Shown piece after piece: positions 15,479 to 24,173 of a stretch of DNA of 27,977 nt (position 1 is the first letter of the stretch; each line of letters opens with the position of its first letter). The DNA comes from JBEEJL01 sp043744215 (GTDB lineage: Bacteria; Pseudomonadota; Gammaproteobacteria; Burkholderiales; JBEEJL01), in the NCBI GenBank assembly GCA_043744215.1, contig JAYTVC010000018.1, positions 1-27,977 of the forward strand, read 5' to 3'. A program made the position numbers and the translations under genes. A model generated the notes under the pieces. The model was not told where the DNA came from. It saw nothing but the letters and a program-made list of their open reading frames with translations, and made no database searches.

Positions 15479-18208
15479 ATGGAAACGGGAAGTGCAAGCC
15501 GAGAAACAAAATCCACATGCTGTTATTGCGGCGTAGGTTGTGGCGTGATCATCGAACATGATGGTGCGCGCATCACCGGTGTGCGTGGCGATCCGGATCA
15601 TCCGGCCAATTTCGGCCGGCTCTGTACCAAGGGCGCGACTTTGCACCTTTCCGCTGCGCCGGATGTGCGCGCGAAGTTTCCCGTGTTGCGTGTCAAGCGA
15701 AACGCACAACGCAGCCGCGTTGGCTGGGACGTTGCCCTCGATCACGCCGCAGAAAAATTCTCTCATATCATCCGCGAGCATGGCCCCGACGCTGTCGCGT
15801 TTTACATTTCCGGCCAACTGCTCACCGAAGACTATTATGTATTTAATAAACTCGCCAAGGGTTTGATCGGCACCAATAACGTCGATAGCAATTCGCGTTT
15901 GTGCATGAGTTCCGCGGTGGCAGGCTATAAGGCGACACTCGGTGCCGACGCGCCACCCGCCTGTTACGAAGACATCGATCATGCCGAATGCATTTTCATC
16001 GCCGGTTCCAACACTGCATACGCGCATCCGGTTTTGTATCGGCGAATTGAAGAAGCGCGCAAAAAAAATCCTGCGCTGAAAACCATCGTTGTCGATCCGC
16101 GCAAAACCGATACTGCGCGCGAAGCCGATTTGCACTTGGCGATTTTGCCAGGCAGCGACGTGGCGCTGTATAACGCGATGTTGCATGTGATGTTGCGCCA
16201 AGGCTGGTGTGATCTGGATTATCTGCGCAGTCATACCTCGGGCTTCGATGTGCTGAAGCAAACTGTGCGCGATTACACGCCGGAAATGGTCGCTGATGTG
16301 TGCGGCGTTTCAGCCGGGGATATTGTCACGGCGGCACAATGGTTCGCGCAATCGCGCGCCACCCTGTCGCTGTACTGCCAGGGTTTGAATCAATCCACTC
16401 ATGGCACGCAGAACAACGCAGCGCTGATCAACCTGCATCTCGCCACCGCGCACATCGGCAAACCTGGCGCGGGGCCGTTGTCGCTTACCGGCCAGCCGAA
16501 TGCGATGGGCGGGCGTGAAGTCGGCGGCATGGCGAATCTCATGAGCGCGCATCGCGAGTTGGCGAACCCAGCGCATCGCGCGGAAGTGGCGAAGTTGTGG
16601 GGGCTTGATGGCGTGCCAGGTACGCCGGGAAAAACTGCGGTGGAAATGTTTGAAGCGGTGCGCATCGGAACCATCAAGGCCATCTGGATCGCTTGCACCA
16701 ATCCGGCGCAATCAATGCCCGATGTGAAGCTGGTGTGCGAGGCTTTGCAGAAAGCCGAGTTTATAGTGGTGCAAGAAGCGTTTGCCGATACCGACACGAC
16801 TGCTTTCGCTGATTTAATTTTACCGGCGACAACCTGGGGCGAAAAAGACGGCGTGGTGACCAACAGTGAGCGGCGCATCACACGCGTGCGCGCCGCTGTG
16901 CCCGCGCATGGCGAGGCACGGCATGATTGGCGTATTGTGCGCGATTTCGCTTTGAAGCTGGGTGAAAAACTCGGCAAGCCGCAAGCCGCGAAAATGTTTG
17001 CTTACCCAAACCCCGAAGCGATTTTCAATGAACACCGCGAGAGCACGCGCGGGCGTGACCTCGACATCACCGGTTTGAGTTATCAATTATTGGAAACCCA
17101 GGGTCCGCAACAATGGCCGTTTCCCGAGGGTGCAAGCAGCGGCAAGGCGCGCTTATACGCGGACGGGAAATTCACCACGGCCGATGGCCGCGCGAAAATT
17201 TTCAATGCGGTGTATCAGCCCACCGCAGAAAAAATCAGCGCGCGCTATCCACTACATTTCAACACCGGCCGTTTGCGCGACCACTGGCACGGCATGAGCC
17301 GCACGGGAAATGTCGCGCGGTTATTCAACCATGAAGAAGAGCCGTTGCTCAGCATGCACGCAACTGACATGGCGCGCCGCCACATCAAGGATGGCGACAT
17401 CGTGCGCGTCAGCAGCACGCGCGGCGACATCGCGGTTCGCGTCAGTGCCAGTGACGGCATGACGCAAGGACAAACATTTTTACCCATGCATTGGGGCGCG
17501 CGCTTTATGAATTCTGCTGGCGCGAATGCGTTGACCAATAACGCATTCGACGCAGTCTCCAAACAGCCCGGATTGAAACATGCCACCGTACAAGTTACCA
17601 AACTCGATTTGCCTTGGCAATTAGTCGTGATGCGTAAAACCGGCGGCACGCAAAGCGCCACGCAAATCATGAGCCGGGCGCAGCCGCTGCTGAAAAAATT
17701 TGCATACGCTTCGCTCGGCCTGTTTGGCCGCGATGATTCCAATGTGATATTTCGCGCCGCCAGTGAATCTTCGCAACTAATTAATTATATTGAAGAAATT
17801 GACGACATTTTTAATATTGAAAATGAATTCAGCTTAAATTATCTCGATCAGCATCGCGGTATTTCCAAACGCGTGATGCTGCGTGAGGGGGTGATTCAAG
17901 GCGTGCGTCTGAGTGGCGAAACCATTGCGCGCGATTGGTTAAAAGACTTGATGGCGCAGAATTTACCCGCGGAAGAGTTGCGTGAATGGATGCTTGCGCC
18001 GCTGCAAGCGCCGCCGGCCGGCAGCGTGACGCGCGGACGCATTGTGTGCAATTGTTTTGACGTGGCGGAAAAAGAAATCGTCACTGAATTCAGCATTGGG
18101 GTGGATTTGCCAGCGTTGCAAGCCAAACGCAAGTGCGGCACCGAATGCGGCTCCTGTTTACCTGAGTTAAAACGTCTTTCGGCCATTCATTTCAAGCGGG
18201 CGGCATGA
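15479..18208 (+). CDS. nasA: Assimilatory nitrate reductase, catalytic subunit
   Basis: This 909-residue cytoplasmic molybdopterin enzyme reduces nitrate to nitrite. The N-terminal [4Fe-4S] motif is C14-x2-C17-x3-C21 and C49. The bis-MGD-binding domains fill about 50-680, with the NQSTHGTQNN and GQPNAMGGREVGG stretches typical of NasA/NapA-like enzymes. A C-terminal BFD-like [2Fe-2S] domain (CNC, then KCGTECGSC) receives electrons. Only ATG 15479 can start the protein: a stop codon in frame lies at 15449-15451 and no other start codon comes before C14. There is no Shine-Dalgarno sequence. It is the first gene of the cluster and overlaps the next by 4 bases. Confidence 0.95.
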   Translation: METGSASRETKSTCCYCGVGCGVIIEHDGARITGVRGDPDHPANFGRLCTKGATLHLSAAPDVRAKFPVLRVKRNAQRSRVGWDVALDHAAEKFSHIIREHGPDAVAFYISGQLLTEDYYVFNKLAKGLIGTNNVDSNSRLCMSSAVAGYKATLGADAPPACYEDIDHAECIFIAGSNTAYAHPVLYRRIEEARKKNPALKTIVVDPRKTDTAREADLHLAILPGSDVALYNAMLHVMLRQGWCDLDYLRSHTSGFDVLKQTVRDYTPEMVADVCGVSAGDIVTAAQWFAQSRATLSLYCQGLNQSTHGTQNNAALINLHLATAHIGKPGAGPLSLTGQPNAMGGREVGGMANLMSAHRELANPAHRAEVAKLWGLDGVPGTPGKTAVEMFEAVRIGTIKAIWIACTNPAQSMPDVKLVCEALQKAEFIVVQEAFADTDTTAFADLILPATTWGEKDGVVTNSERRITRVRAAVPAHGEARHDWRIVRDFALKLGEKLGKPQAAKMFAYPNPEAIFNEHRESTRGRDLDITGLSYQLLETQGPQQWPFPEGASSGKARLYADGKFTTADGRAKIFNAVYQPTAEKISARYPLHFNTGRLRDHWHGMSRTGNVARLFNHEEEPLLSMHATDMARRHIKDGDIVRVSSTRGDIAVRVSASDGMTQGQTFLPMHWGARFMNSAGANALTNNAFDAVSKQPGLKHATVQVTKLDLPWQLVVMRKTGGTQSATQIMSRAQPLLKKFAYASLGLFGRDDSNVIFRAASESSQLINYIEEIDDIFNIENEFSLNYLDQHRGISKRVMLREGVIQGVRLSGETIARDWLKDLMAQNLPAEELREWMLAPLQAPPAGSVTRGRIVCNCFDVAEKEIVTEFSIGVDLPALQAKRKCGTECGSCLPELKRLSAIHFKRAA

Positions 18209-19191
18209 TGAGTTATGCCCATTACATCAAGCAAATCGGCCGCGGCGCAAACGGCGCGCGCGATTTGTCCGAACACGAGGCATATCAATTATTTTCCGCC
18301 ATGCTCGACGGCGGTGTGCCCGATTTGGAATTGGGCGCCATCATACTTTCGCTGCGAAACAAAACTGAATCGCTATCTGAACTCATCGGTATGCAGCGCG
18401 CCGCGAGCGAACGCGTGCATCGGCTGACATTACCGGCGGGCCTAGCGAGACCTCTGGTGATACCCACATATAACGGCGCGCGACATCAGGCGAATTTGTT
18501 GCCGCTGTTGGCGCTGTTGTTAAAACGCTTCGGCATTCCAGTATTGCTGCACGGTTGCCTTGAAAGTAACGGTCGCGTGGCGACGGCGTATATTCTGCGC
18601 GAGCTTGGCATCATGCCTTGCGCCAGCTTGTCTGCCACGCAAAAAGCGTTGGACGCAGACGGCATCGCGTTTGCACCGACTGCGGTTTTTTCTCCCGGTC
18701 TCGCCAATTTGCTGGCACTACGCACGCGGCTTGGTGTGCGCAGCGCGGCGCATTCCATCGTCAAATTGATTGATCCATTCAACGGTGCAGGCTTGCGCTT
18801 AGTCAGTGTGAGCCACCCAGCCTATTTGGAAAAAATGCGCGGTTTTTTTGCAGCGACCGGCCATGCCACGTTGCTGATGCGCGGCACCGAAGGCGAGGCG
18901 TTCGCCAACCCGAAGCGCAGGCCGCAAATCGAATTTATCAATCAAGGGTCGGGTGAAATATTATTTGAAGCCGAAGCGGGCACGCTGAAATCCTTGCCGG
19001 CATTGCCGGACAATATCGACGTAACGACGACTGCCGATTGGATAAAACATGTGCTCGACGGAAAAATTCCGGTGCCTCATCCGCTGTTGAACCAATTGGC
19101 GTGTTGTTTATATGCCAGCGGATACAGCGACGATTTTAACCAGGCCAAAGCGATTGTCGCGATGGAAACCGGCATAAAAGCAGCGGCATGA
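18205..19191 (+). CDS. TrpD2/YbiB-like protein of the anthranilate phosphoribosyltransferase fold
   Basis: This 328-residue protein has the helical N-terminal domain and the alpha/beta domain of anthranilate phosphoribosyltransferases (LSEHEAYQLFSAMLDG, then LGAIILSLRNKTES). The PRPP-binding GTGGD block is replaced by PTYNGARHQANLLPL (about residues 88-102), as in the YbiB/TrpD2 group, so tryptophan synthesis is unlikely. E. coli YbiB is reported to bind nucleic acids. The role in nitrate assimilation is unknown. The start overlaps the nitrate reductase stop (ATGA), with a second ATG at 18208, and the stop overlaps the SUMT start in the same way. Tight coupling to both neighbours follows from this. 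Confidence 0.85.
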   Translation: MMSYAHYIKQIGRGANGARDLSEHEAYQLFSAMLDGGVPDLELGAIILSLRNKTESLSELIGMQRAASERVHRLTLPAGLARPLVIPTYNGARHQANLLPLLALLLKRFGIPVLLHGCLESNGRVATAYILRELGIMPCASLSATQKALDADGIAFAPTAVFSPGLANLLALRTRLGVRSAAHSIVKLIDPFNGAGLRLVSVSHPAYLEKMRGFFAATGHATLLMRGTEGEAFANPKRRPQIEFINQGSGEILFEAEAGTLKSLPALPDNIDVTTTADWIKHVLDGKIPVPHPLLNQLACCLYASGYSDDFNQAKAIVAMETGIKAAA

Positions 19192-19949
19192 AAACAACGA
19201 ACGGAAAAGTGTATTTGATTGGCGCGGGCCCTGGTGATGTCGAGTTGCTCACGCTCAAAGCCGTGCGCGCGCTTGGCTTGGCCGACGTGGTATTGCTCGA
19301 CGATTTGGTCAGCCGCGATATTTTGCAATTCACCCAATCAGGCGCGCGAATCATCGAAGTTGGCAAACGCGGCGGCTGCAAATCGACACCGCAGGCGTTT
19401 ATTGAAAAGTTGATGGTGCGTTACGCGCGGCGTGGAGCAACCGTCGCGCGGGTGAAAGGTGGCGATCCGTTTGTATTCGGCCGTGGTGGCGAAGAAATGC
19501 AAACTTTGCAAAGTGCAGGCATTGAAGTCCAGGTCATCAACGGTATTACCTCCGGCATTGCCGCGCCAGCCGCGCTCGGCATTCCTGTCACGCATCGAGG
19601 TTACGGCCACGGCGTCACTTTCATCACTGGCCATACGCGCGACGGCACACCGCCCAACTGGCGTGCGCTTGCCCAATCGAATACGACTTTGGTGATTTAT
19701 ATGGGCATGGCCAATCTGGCGTCGATTGTCGCAGCTCTGATTGAAACCGGCATGCGCGGCGACATGCCAGCCGCCGTGGTGCAAGACGCGCTGAATAAAA
19801 ATCAGCGCAGTGTGGTGACGACGTTGAAGAATTTATCTGATGCGGTGAAGTGCGAACAGCTCGGCAGCCCGGCGATTGTAGTAATCGGTGAAGTCGTCAA
19901 TCTCGCTGCTGTGATGCAGCAGGCGCGACAAAATTACTTGGCAGCGTAA
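19188..19949 (+). CDS. cobA: Uroporphyrinogen-III C-methyltransferase (SUMT)
   Basis: This 253-residue SAM-dependent enzyme makes precorrin-2, the first step from uroporphyrinogen III to siroheme. Visible motifs are YLIGAGPGDVELLTLKA near the N-terminus, KGGDPFVFGRGGEE in the centre, and the GITSGIAAPA and GIPVTHRG loops. The length fits the single-domain enzyme. The dehydrogenase/ferrochelatase (CysG-N) domain is absent and must be encoded elsewhere. Its place between nitrate reductase and NirB fits the supply of siroheme to nitrite reductase. The start overlaps the upstream stop by 4 bases. Confidence 0.95.
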   Translation: MKTTNGKVYLIGAGPGDVELLTLKAVRALGLADVVLLDDLVSRDILQFTQSGARIIEVGKRGGCKSTPQAFIEKLMVRYARRGATVARVKGGDPFVFGRGGEEMQTLQSAGIEVQVINGITSGIAAPAALGIPVTHRGYGHGVTFITGHTRDGTPPNWRALAQSNTTLVIYMGMANLASIVAALIETGMRGDMPAAVVQDALNKNQRSVVTTLKNLSDAVKCEQLGSPAIVVIGEVVNLAAVMQQARQNYLAA

Positions 19950-19954
19950 TTGTT

Positions 19955-19976
19955 TAATTTATTGATTATATTGAAT
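19955..19976 (-). repeat. Intergenic IHF-like repeat, copy D (between cobA and nirB)
   Basis: On the minus strand it reads TTCAATATAATCAATAAATT, with core AATCAA-N4-TTA. It begins 5 bp after the cobA stop and ends 20 bp before the nirB start. Confidence 0.6.
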
Positions 19977-19996
19977 TATTTATATCAGGTAAAAAC

Positions 19997-22432
19997 ATGA
20001 AAAAACTAAAATTAGTGATGGTCGGCAACGGCATGGCAGGCGTGAGAACGCTGGAAGAATTATTAAAAATCGCGCCGGATTTATATGACATCAGCGTGTT
20101 CGGCGCCGAGCCGCACGCCAACTATAACCGCATTTTGCTATCGCCGGTGCTGGCGGGCGAGATGACGGTTAACGACATCATGCTCAATGATGTCGATTGG
20201 TATAAACAAAATAACATCACGCTGCACCTGAACAAAAAAATCGCCCAGATTGATCGCCGCGCGCACAAAGTCATCGCCGCTGACGGCATGGAAGAAGACT
20301 ATGACCGGCTGCTGATCGCCACGGGGTCAAACCCCCTCATGTTGCCGATTCCCGGTAAAAATTTGCACGGCGTGTTGAGCTACCGCGACATCCATGACAC
20401 GGACGGCATGATAGCCGCAGCACAAAAATATAAACATGCCGTCGTCATCGGCGGCGGCTTGCTCGGCCTCGAAGCGGCTAACGGTTTGAAATTGCGCGGC
20501 ATGGAAGTGACGGTAGTGCACTTGGGCGAATGGTTGATGGAACGCCAGCTCGATAAAACTGCCGCGATGATGCTGCAAAATTCATTGGAACAAAAAGGCC
20601 TGAAATTCCTGTTACAAAAGCAGACAGCAGAATTGACCGGCAACGCCGAAGGCCGCGTAGCGTCAGTGAAATTCAAGGATGGCGCAGAGATTCCTGCCGA
20701 CCTGGTGGTGATGGCCGTCGGCATACGCCCCAACACTGAGCTGGCTGAATCGGCCGGTATCCTTTGCAATCGCGGCATCGTGGTCAATGACACCATGCAA
20801 ACTTACGACCCGCGCATTTACGCCGTGGGCGAATGCGTCGTGCATCGTGGTGTAGCGTATGGCCTGGTCGCACCGTTGTTCGACATGGCGAAAGTCTGCG
20901 CCAACCATCTTGGGCAAATGGGCATCGGTGCTTATAAAGGTTCGGTCACATCCACCAAACTCAAGGTCACCGGCATTGATTTATTTTCTGCTGGCGATTT
21001 TATCGGCTCTGATGATAGCGAGGAAATCCTGCTGCACGACGCCATCGGCGGCGTGTATAAAAAACTCGTCATCAAGAACGACAGGATTGTCGGTAGCGTG
21101 TTGTATGGCGACACAGCGGATGGTTCTTACTATTTCCAATTGCTGCGCGACAAGCAAAACATCAACGAAATCCGCGATAACCTGATGTTCGGCCAAAACC
21201 ATTTGGGCAACAGCGGCCATCAGGGGCAAAACAAGGCGATGGCGATGGCCGACACGGCGGAAGTGTGTGGCTGCAACGGCGTGTGCAAGGGAGCTATCGT
21301 CAAGGCGATTAAACAGAAGGGCCTGTTCAGCCTCGACGATGTGCGCAAGCATACTAAGGCCTCGTCGTCGTGTGGGTCATGCACTGGTTTGGTCGAGCAG
21401 ATTCTCGCCAGCACCGTCGGCGGGGCCTATTCAGCACAACTGACGACGACCAAACCAATGTGCGCCTGCACCGACCACACGCATGAGGAAGTGCGCAAAT
21501 CGATACGCGAGAGAAAAATCCTGACGATTCCCGAAGTGATGCATTTCATGGAATGGCGTACGCCCAACGGCTGCGCCAGTTGCCGCCCGGCGCTGAATTA
21601 TTATTTGCTCAGCACCTGGCCGCATGAGGCGATAGACGACCCGCAATCACGTTTCATCAACGAACGCGCGCATGCCAACATCCAGAAGGACGGCACCTAT
21701 TCCGTGGTCCCGCGTATGTTTGGTGGCGTGACCAACGCGGGCGAATTGCGCCGCATCGCCGATGTAGTGGACAAGTATCAAATCCCGACAGTGAAAGTCA
21801 CCGGCGGCCAGCGCATCGATTTGCTTGGCGTCAAAAAAGAAGACTTGCCCGGCGTGTGGGCCGACCTCGCCATGCCATCCGGCCATGCGTATGCCAAGGC
21901 CTTGCGCACGGTGAAAACCTGCGTCGGCAGCGAATGGTGCCGTTTCGGCGTGCAGGACTCGACGCAAATGGGCATCGACCTGGAAAAAACTTTCTGGAAA
22001 ATGTACGCGCCGCATAAAGTGAAATTCGCCGTCAGCGGTTGCCCGCGCAACTGCGCCGAGTCCGGGATCAAGGATGTCGGCGTGATCGGAGTCGATTCCG
22101 GTTGGGAAATTTACGTCGCCGGTAACGGCGGCATCAAAACCGAAGTGGCGCAATTCTTATGCAAAGTGAAAACGGCAGAAGAAGTGCTCGAATATTCCGG
22201 CGCGTTCATCCAGCTCTACCGCGAAGAAGCGCGCTACCTAGACCGCACTGTGCATTATGTTGCGCGCGTCGGTCTCGATTATGTAAAACAAAACGTGCTT
22301 GATGATGCAGCGAAGCGCAAGGCGTTGTACTCACGTTTGCTCTACGCCCTGCAGGATGAAAAAGACCCGTGGGTGGAACAGGTACAGGGCATCAAGCGCC
22401 GTGAATTTGAATTACTCGAGGTGCCAGCATGA
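19997..22432 (+). CDS. nirB: NAD(P)H nitrite reductase, large subunit
   Basis: This 811-residue cytoplasmic enzyme reduces nitrite to ammonium. The N-terminal flavoprotein part has the FAD motif GNGMAG (about residue 10) and the NAD(P)H motif VIGGGLLGLEAA (about 150). Two BFD [2Fe-2S] motifs follow: C424, C426, C459, C462 and C489, C491, C526, C529. The siroheme-[4Fe-4S] site is C642, C648, C682, C686 (CX5C and CX3C) in the C-terminal half. All key residues are intact. A modest AGG precedes ATG 19997. The 47-bp gap after cobA is filled by repeat copy D. The gene overlaps nirD by 4 bases. Confidence 0.97.
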   Translation: MKKLKLVMVGNGMAGVRTLEELLKIAPDLYDISVFGAEPHANYNRILLSPVLAGEMTVNDIMLNDVDWYKQNNITLHLNKKIAQIDRRAHKVIAADGMEEDYDRLLIATGSNPLMLPIPGKNLHGVLSYRDIHDTDGMIAAAQKYKHAVVIGGGLLGLEAANGLKLRGMEVTVVHLGEWLMERQLDKTAAMMLQNSLEQKGLKFLLQKQTAELTGNAEGRVASVKFKDGAEIPADLVVMAVGIRPNTELAESAGILCNRGIVVNDTMQTYDPRIYAVGECVVHRGVAYGLVAPLFDMAKVCANHLGQMGIGAYKGSVTSTKLKVTGIDLFSAGDFIGSDDSEEILLHDAIGGVYKKLVIKNDRIVGSVLYGDTADGSYYFQLLRDKQNINEIRDNLMFGQNHLGNSGHQGQNKAMAMADTAEVCGCNGVCKGAIVKAIKQKGLFSLDDVRKHTKASSSCGSCTGLVEQILASTVGGAYSAQLTTTKPMCACTDHTHEEVRKSIRERKILTIPEVMHFMEWRTPNGCASCRPALNYYLLSTWPHEAIDDPQSRFINERAHANIQKDGTYSVVPRMFGGVTNAGELRRIADVVDKYQIPTVKVTGGQRIDLLGVKKEDLPGVWADLAMPSGHAYAKALRTVKTCVGSEWCRFGVQDSTQMGIDLEKTFWKMYAPHKVKFAVSGCPRNCAESGIKDVGVIGVDSGWEIYVAGNGGIKTEVAQFLCKVKTAEEVLEYSGAFIQLYREEARYLDRTVHYVARVGLDYVKQNVLDDAAKRKALYSRLLYALQDEKDPWVEQVQGIKRREFELLEVPA

Positions 22433-22737
22433 GCGAATGGAAAAAAATCTGCGCTGTGAATGACATCGCGCGCCTGGGTTCGCGCGTGGTGAAGCGTAAC
22501 GAAGGCGATATTGCCGTGTTCCGCAATGCTGAAGATGAAGTGTTTGCCTTACGCGACAAATGCCCACATAAGGGCGGCCCGCTATCGCAGGGTATTGTGT
22601 TCGGCAAAACTGTCGCCTGCCCGTTGCATAACTGGAATATCAAATTGGATGATGGCTGCGCCATCGCGCCGGATGAAGGTTGCGCGCAGAAGTTTGCGGT
22701 GAAGGTTGAGGGCGGTGAGGTTTATTTGCGGATTTGA
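22429..22737 (+). CDS. nirD: Nitrite reductase small subunit, Rieske-type
   Basis: This 102-residue Rieske-fold protein is the partner of NirB. It keeps a full set of potential [2Fe-2S] ligands, C45 and H47 (CPHKGG) and C64 and H67 (CPLH). Some enteric NirD proteins are said to lack such ligands, so this one may carry a cluster and take part in electron flow rather than only shape the complex. The start overlaps the nirB stop (ATGA), so translation is coupled. Confidence 0.93.
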   Translation: MSEWKKICAVNDIARLGSRVVKRNEGDIAVFRNAEDEVFALRDKCPHKGGPLSQGIVFGKTVACPLHNWNIKLDDGCAIAPDEGCAQKFAVKVEGGEVYLRI

Positions 22738-22763
22738 GAATTATTTTTGGCAAAAAATAATTC
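22738..22763. repeat. AT-rich perfect inverted repeat after nirD
   Basis: GAATTATTTTT (22738-22748) and AAAAATAATTC (22753-22763) are exact complements around a GGCA loop, starting at the base after the nirD stop. It could be a weak terminator, a transcript-end stabiliser or a protein-binding site. Confidence 0.7.
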
Positions 22764-22858
22764 TATCCACCCACTATTAAGCGCATGGAAATGTCTCTAG
22801 CCCTTGAAGGACAGAGGATTCCACCCTTCGATATATTTTATTTTACTTGGATACTACG

Positions 22859-24070
22859 ATGAAATCATCCTTCCTCAAAGCCGGGCACACGCCAACATTA
22901 TTCGCGGCATTTTTATATTTTGATTTGAGTTTTATGGTGTGGGTGATACTCGGCCCGCTCGGGGTCCAAATCGCCAAGGATCTCGCGCTCACGCCAGCCC
23001 AGCGTGGCTTGATGGTCGCCACTCCAGTGTTGGCGGGTGCGCTGTTGCGTTTGGTGATGGGCGTGATGGTCGATCATCTGAAACCGAAAATGGCCGGTAT
23101 CATCGGCCAGGTGATCGTAATCGCCTCGCTGTTTGCCGCCTGGTATTTCGGCATTCATACTTATCAGCAAGTGTTGATTTTCGGCATCGCGCTTGGTGTC
23201 GCCGGCGCGTCCTTCGCTGCCGCGTTGCCTCTCGCTTCGCGCTGGTATCCGCCAGAACACCAGGGAAAAGCGATGGGTATTGCGGGTGCGGGCAATTCAG
23301 GCACGGCATTTGCGGCATTGTTAGCGCCTGGTCTCGCTGCAGCTTATGGTTGGAATAATGTGTTCGGCCTCGCGGCCATTCCGTTGGTGTTTGTGTTGGT
23401 TATATATTCGTTACTGGCGAAAGACAGTCCCGAATGCCCGCCGCCCAAAGCCTTGTCCGATTATTTAAAAGTGTTAAAAGATAAAGACGCTTGGTGGTTT
23501 ATGCTGTTTTACGGCGTGACCTTCGGTGGCTTTGTCGGCCTCGCGTCGTCGCTGACGATTTATTTCAGCGATCAATATGGGTTGAAGCCGCAAGTGGCCG
23601 GCTATTTCACCGCGGCCTGCGTTTTCGCCGGCTCATTGGTGCGACCGGTGGGCGGCCTGATTGCGGACCGCATCGGCGGCATTAAAACTTTGTCGGTGTG
23701 TTACATACTAGCCGGATTATTTTTGATTATCGTCAGTTTCGGTTTGCCTAAAGACTGGATGGCGCTTAGCGTATTTGTTTGCGCTATGCTGGCGCTGGGA
23801 ACCGGTAATGGCGCGGTGTTTCAATTGGTGCCGCAACGCTTCAGAAAAGAAATCGGCGTGATGACCGGTTTGGTCGGCATGGCGGGCGGTGTTGGCGGAT
23901 TTTATCTGGCGTCGTCGATGGGATATTCAAAACAGCTCACTGGTAATTATCAAATCGGCTTTTTGATTTTCGCCGCGCTGGCATTTTTTGCGCTCACCGG
24001 GCTAACAGCGGTGAAGCGCCGCTGGAGAACAACGTGGGGCGCGGCGCATATGACGGCCGCTAAAATATAA
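22859..24070 (+). CDS. narK: MFS nitrate/nitrite transporter
   Basis: This 403-residue polytopic protein with about 12 membrane segments belongs to the nitrate/nitrite porter family. The two nitrate-signature regions are visible: GAGNSGTAFAALLAPGLA in the N-terminal half and LGTGNGAVFQLVPQRF in the C-terminal half. It imports nitrate for the reductases encoded upstream. ATG 22859 is chosen over an in-frame TTG at 22847; both lack a good Shine-Dalgarno sequence. The 121-bp gap after nirD with its inverted repeat suggests its own promoter or a processing site. The next gene begins 103 bp downstream on the same strand. Confidence 0.93.
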   Translation: MKSSFLKAGHTPTLFAAFLYFDLSFMVWVILGPLGVQIAKDLALTPAQRGLMVATPVLAGALLRLVMGVMVDHLKPKMAGIIGQVIVIASLFAAWYFGIHTYQQVLIFGIALGVAGASFAAALPLASRWYPPEHQGKAMGIAGAGNSGTAFAALLAPGLAAAYGWNNVFGLAAIPLVFVLVIYSLLAKDSPECPPPKALSDYLKVLKDKDAWWFMLFYGVTFGGFVGLASSLTIYFSDQYGLKPQVAGYFTAACVFAGSLVRPVGGLIADRIGGIKTLSVCYILAGLFLIIVSFGLPKDWMALSVFVCAMLALGTGNGAVFQLVPQRFRKEIGVMTGLVGMAGGVGGFYLASSMGYSKQLTGNYQIGFLIFAALAFFALTGLTAVKRRWRTTWGAAHMTAAKI

Positions 24071-24079
24071 TGGGAAATT

Positions 24080-24101
24080 ACTTAATATAATCAAATAGTT
24101 A
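24080..24101 (+). repeat. Intergenic IHF-like repeat, copy C (between narK and the kinase gene)
   Basis: The copy contains CTTAATATAATCAAATAGTT, with core AATCAA-N4-TTA. It overlaps a possible promoter, TTACTT, 16 bp, TATGAT, so a direct promoter role cannot be excluded. Confidence 0.6.
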
Positions 24102-24173
24102 TGATACTACGCGATTATGACTATTGTCCCTTCACGCAAATAAAGACCGCAAGCAAAACGTTTAAAATGAAAC

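Noticed and set aside
15434..16261. 275-codon open frame antisense to the start of the nitrate reductase gene
   Set aside because: It lies opposite clear catalytic and cluster motifs of the reductase and runs over the sigma-54 promoter, so it is a mirror frame.
9624..24101. TATAAT inside repeat copies A, B, C and D read as sigma-70 -10 boxes
   Set aside because: Copy A points into the rho 3' end and copy D points back into cobA, copy B would start transcription at the start codon, and no good -35 element is seen at 17 bp. Copy C remains possible as a promoter and is noted there.
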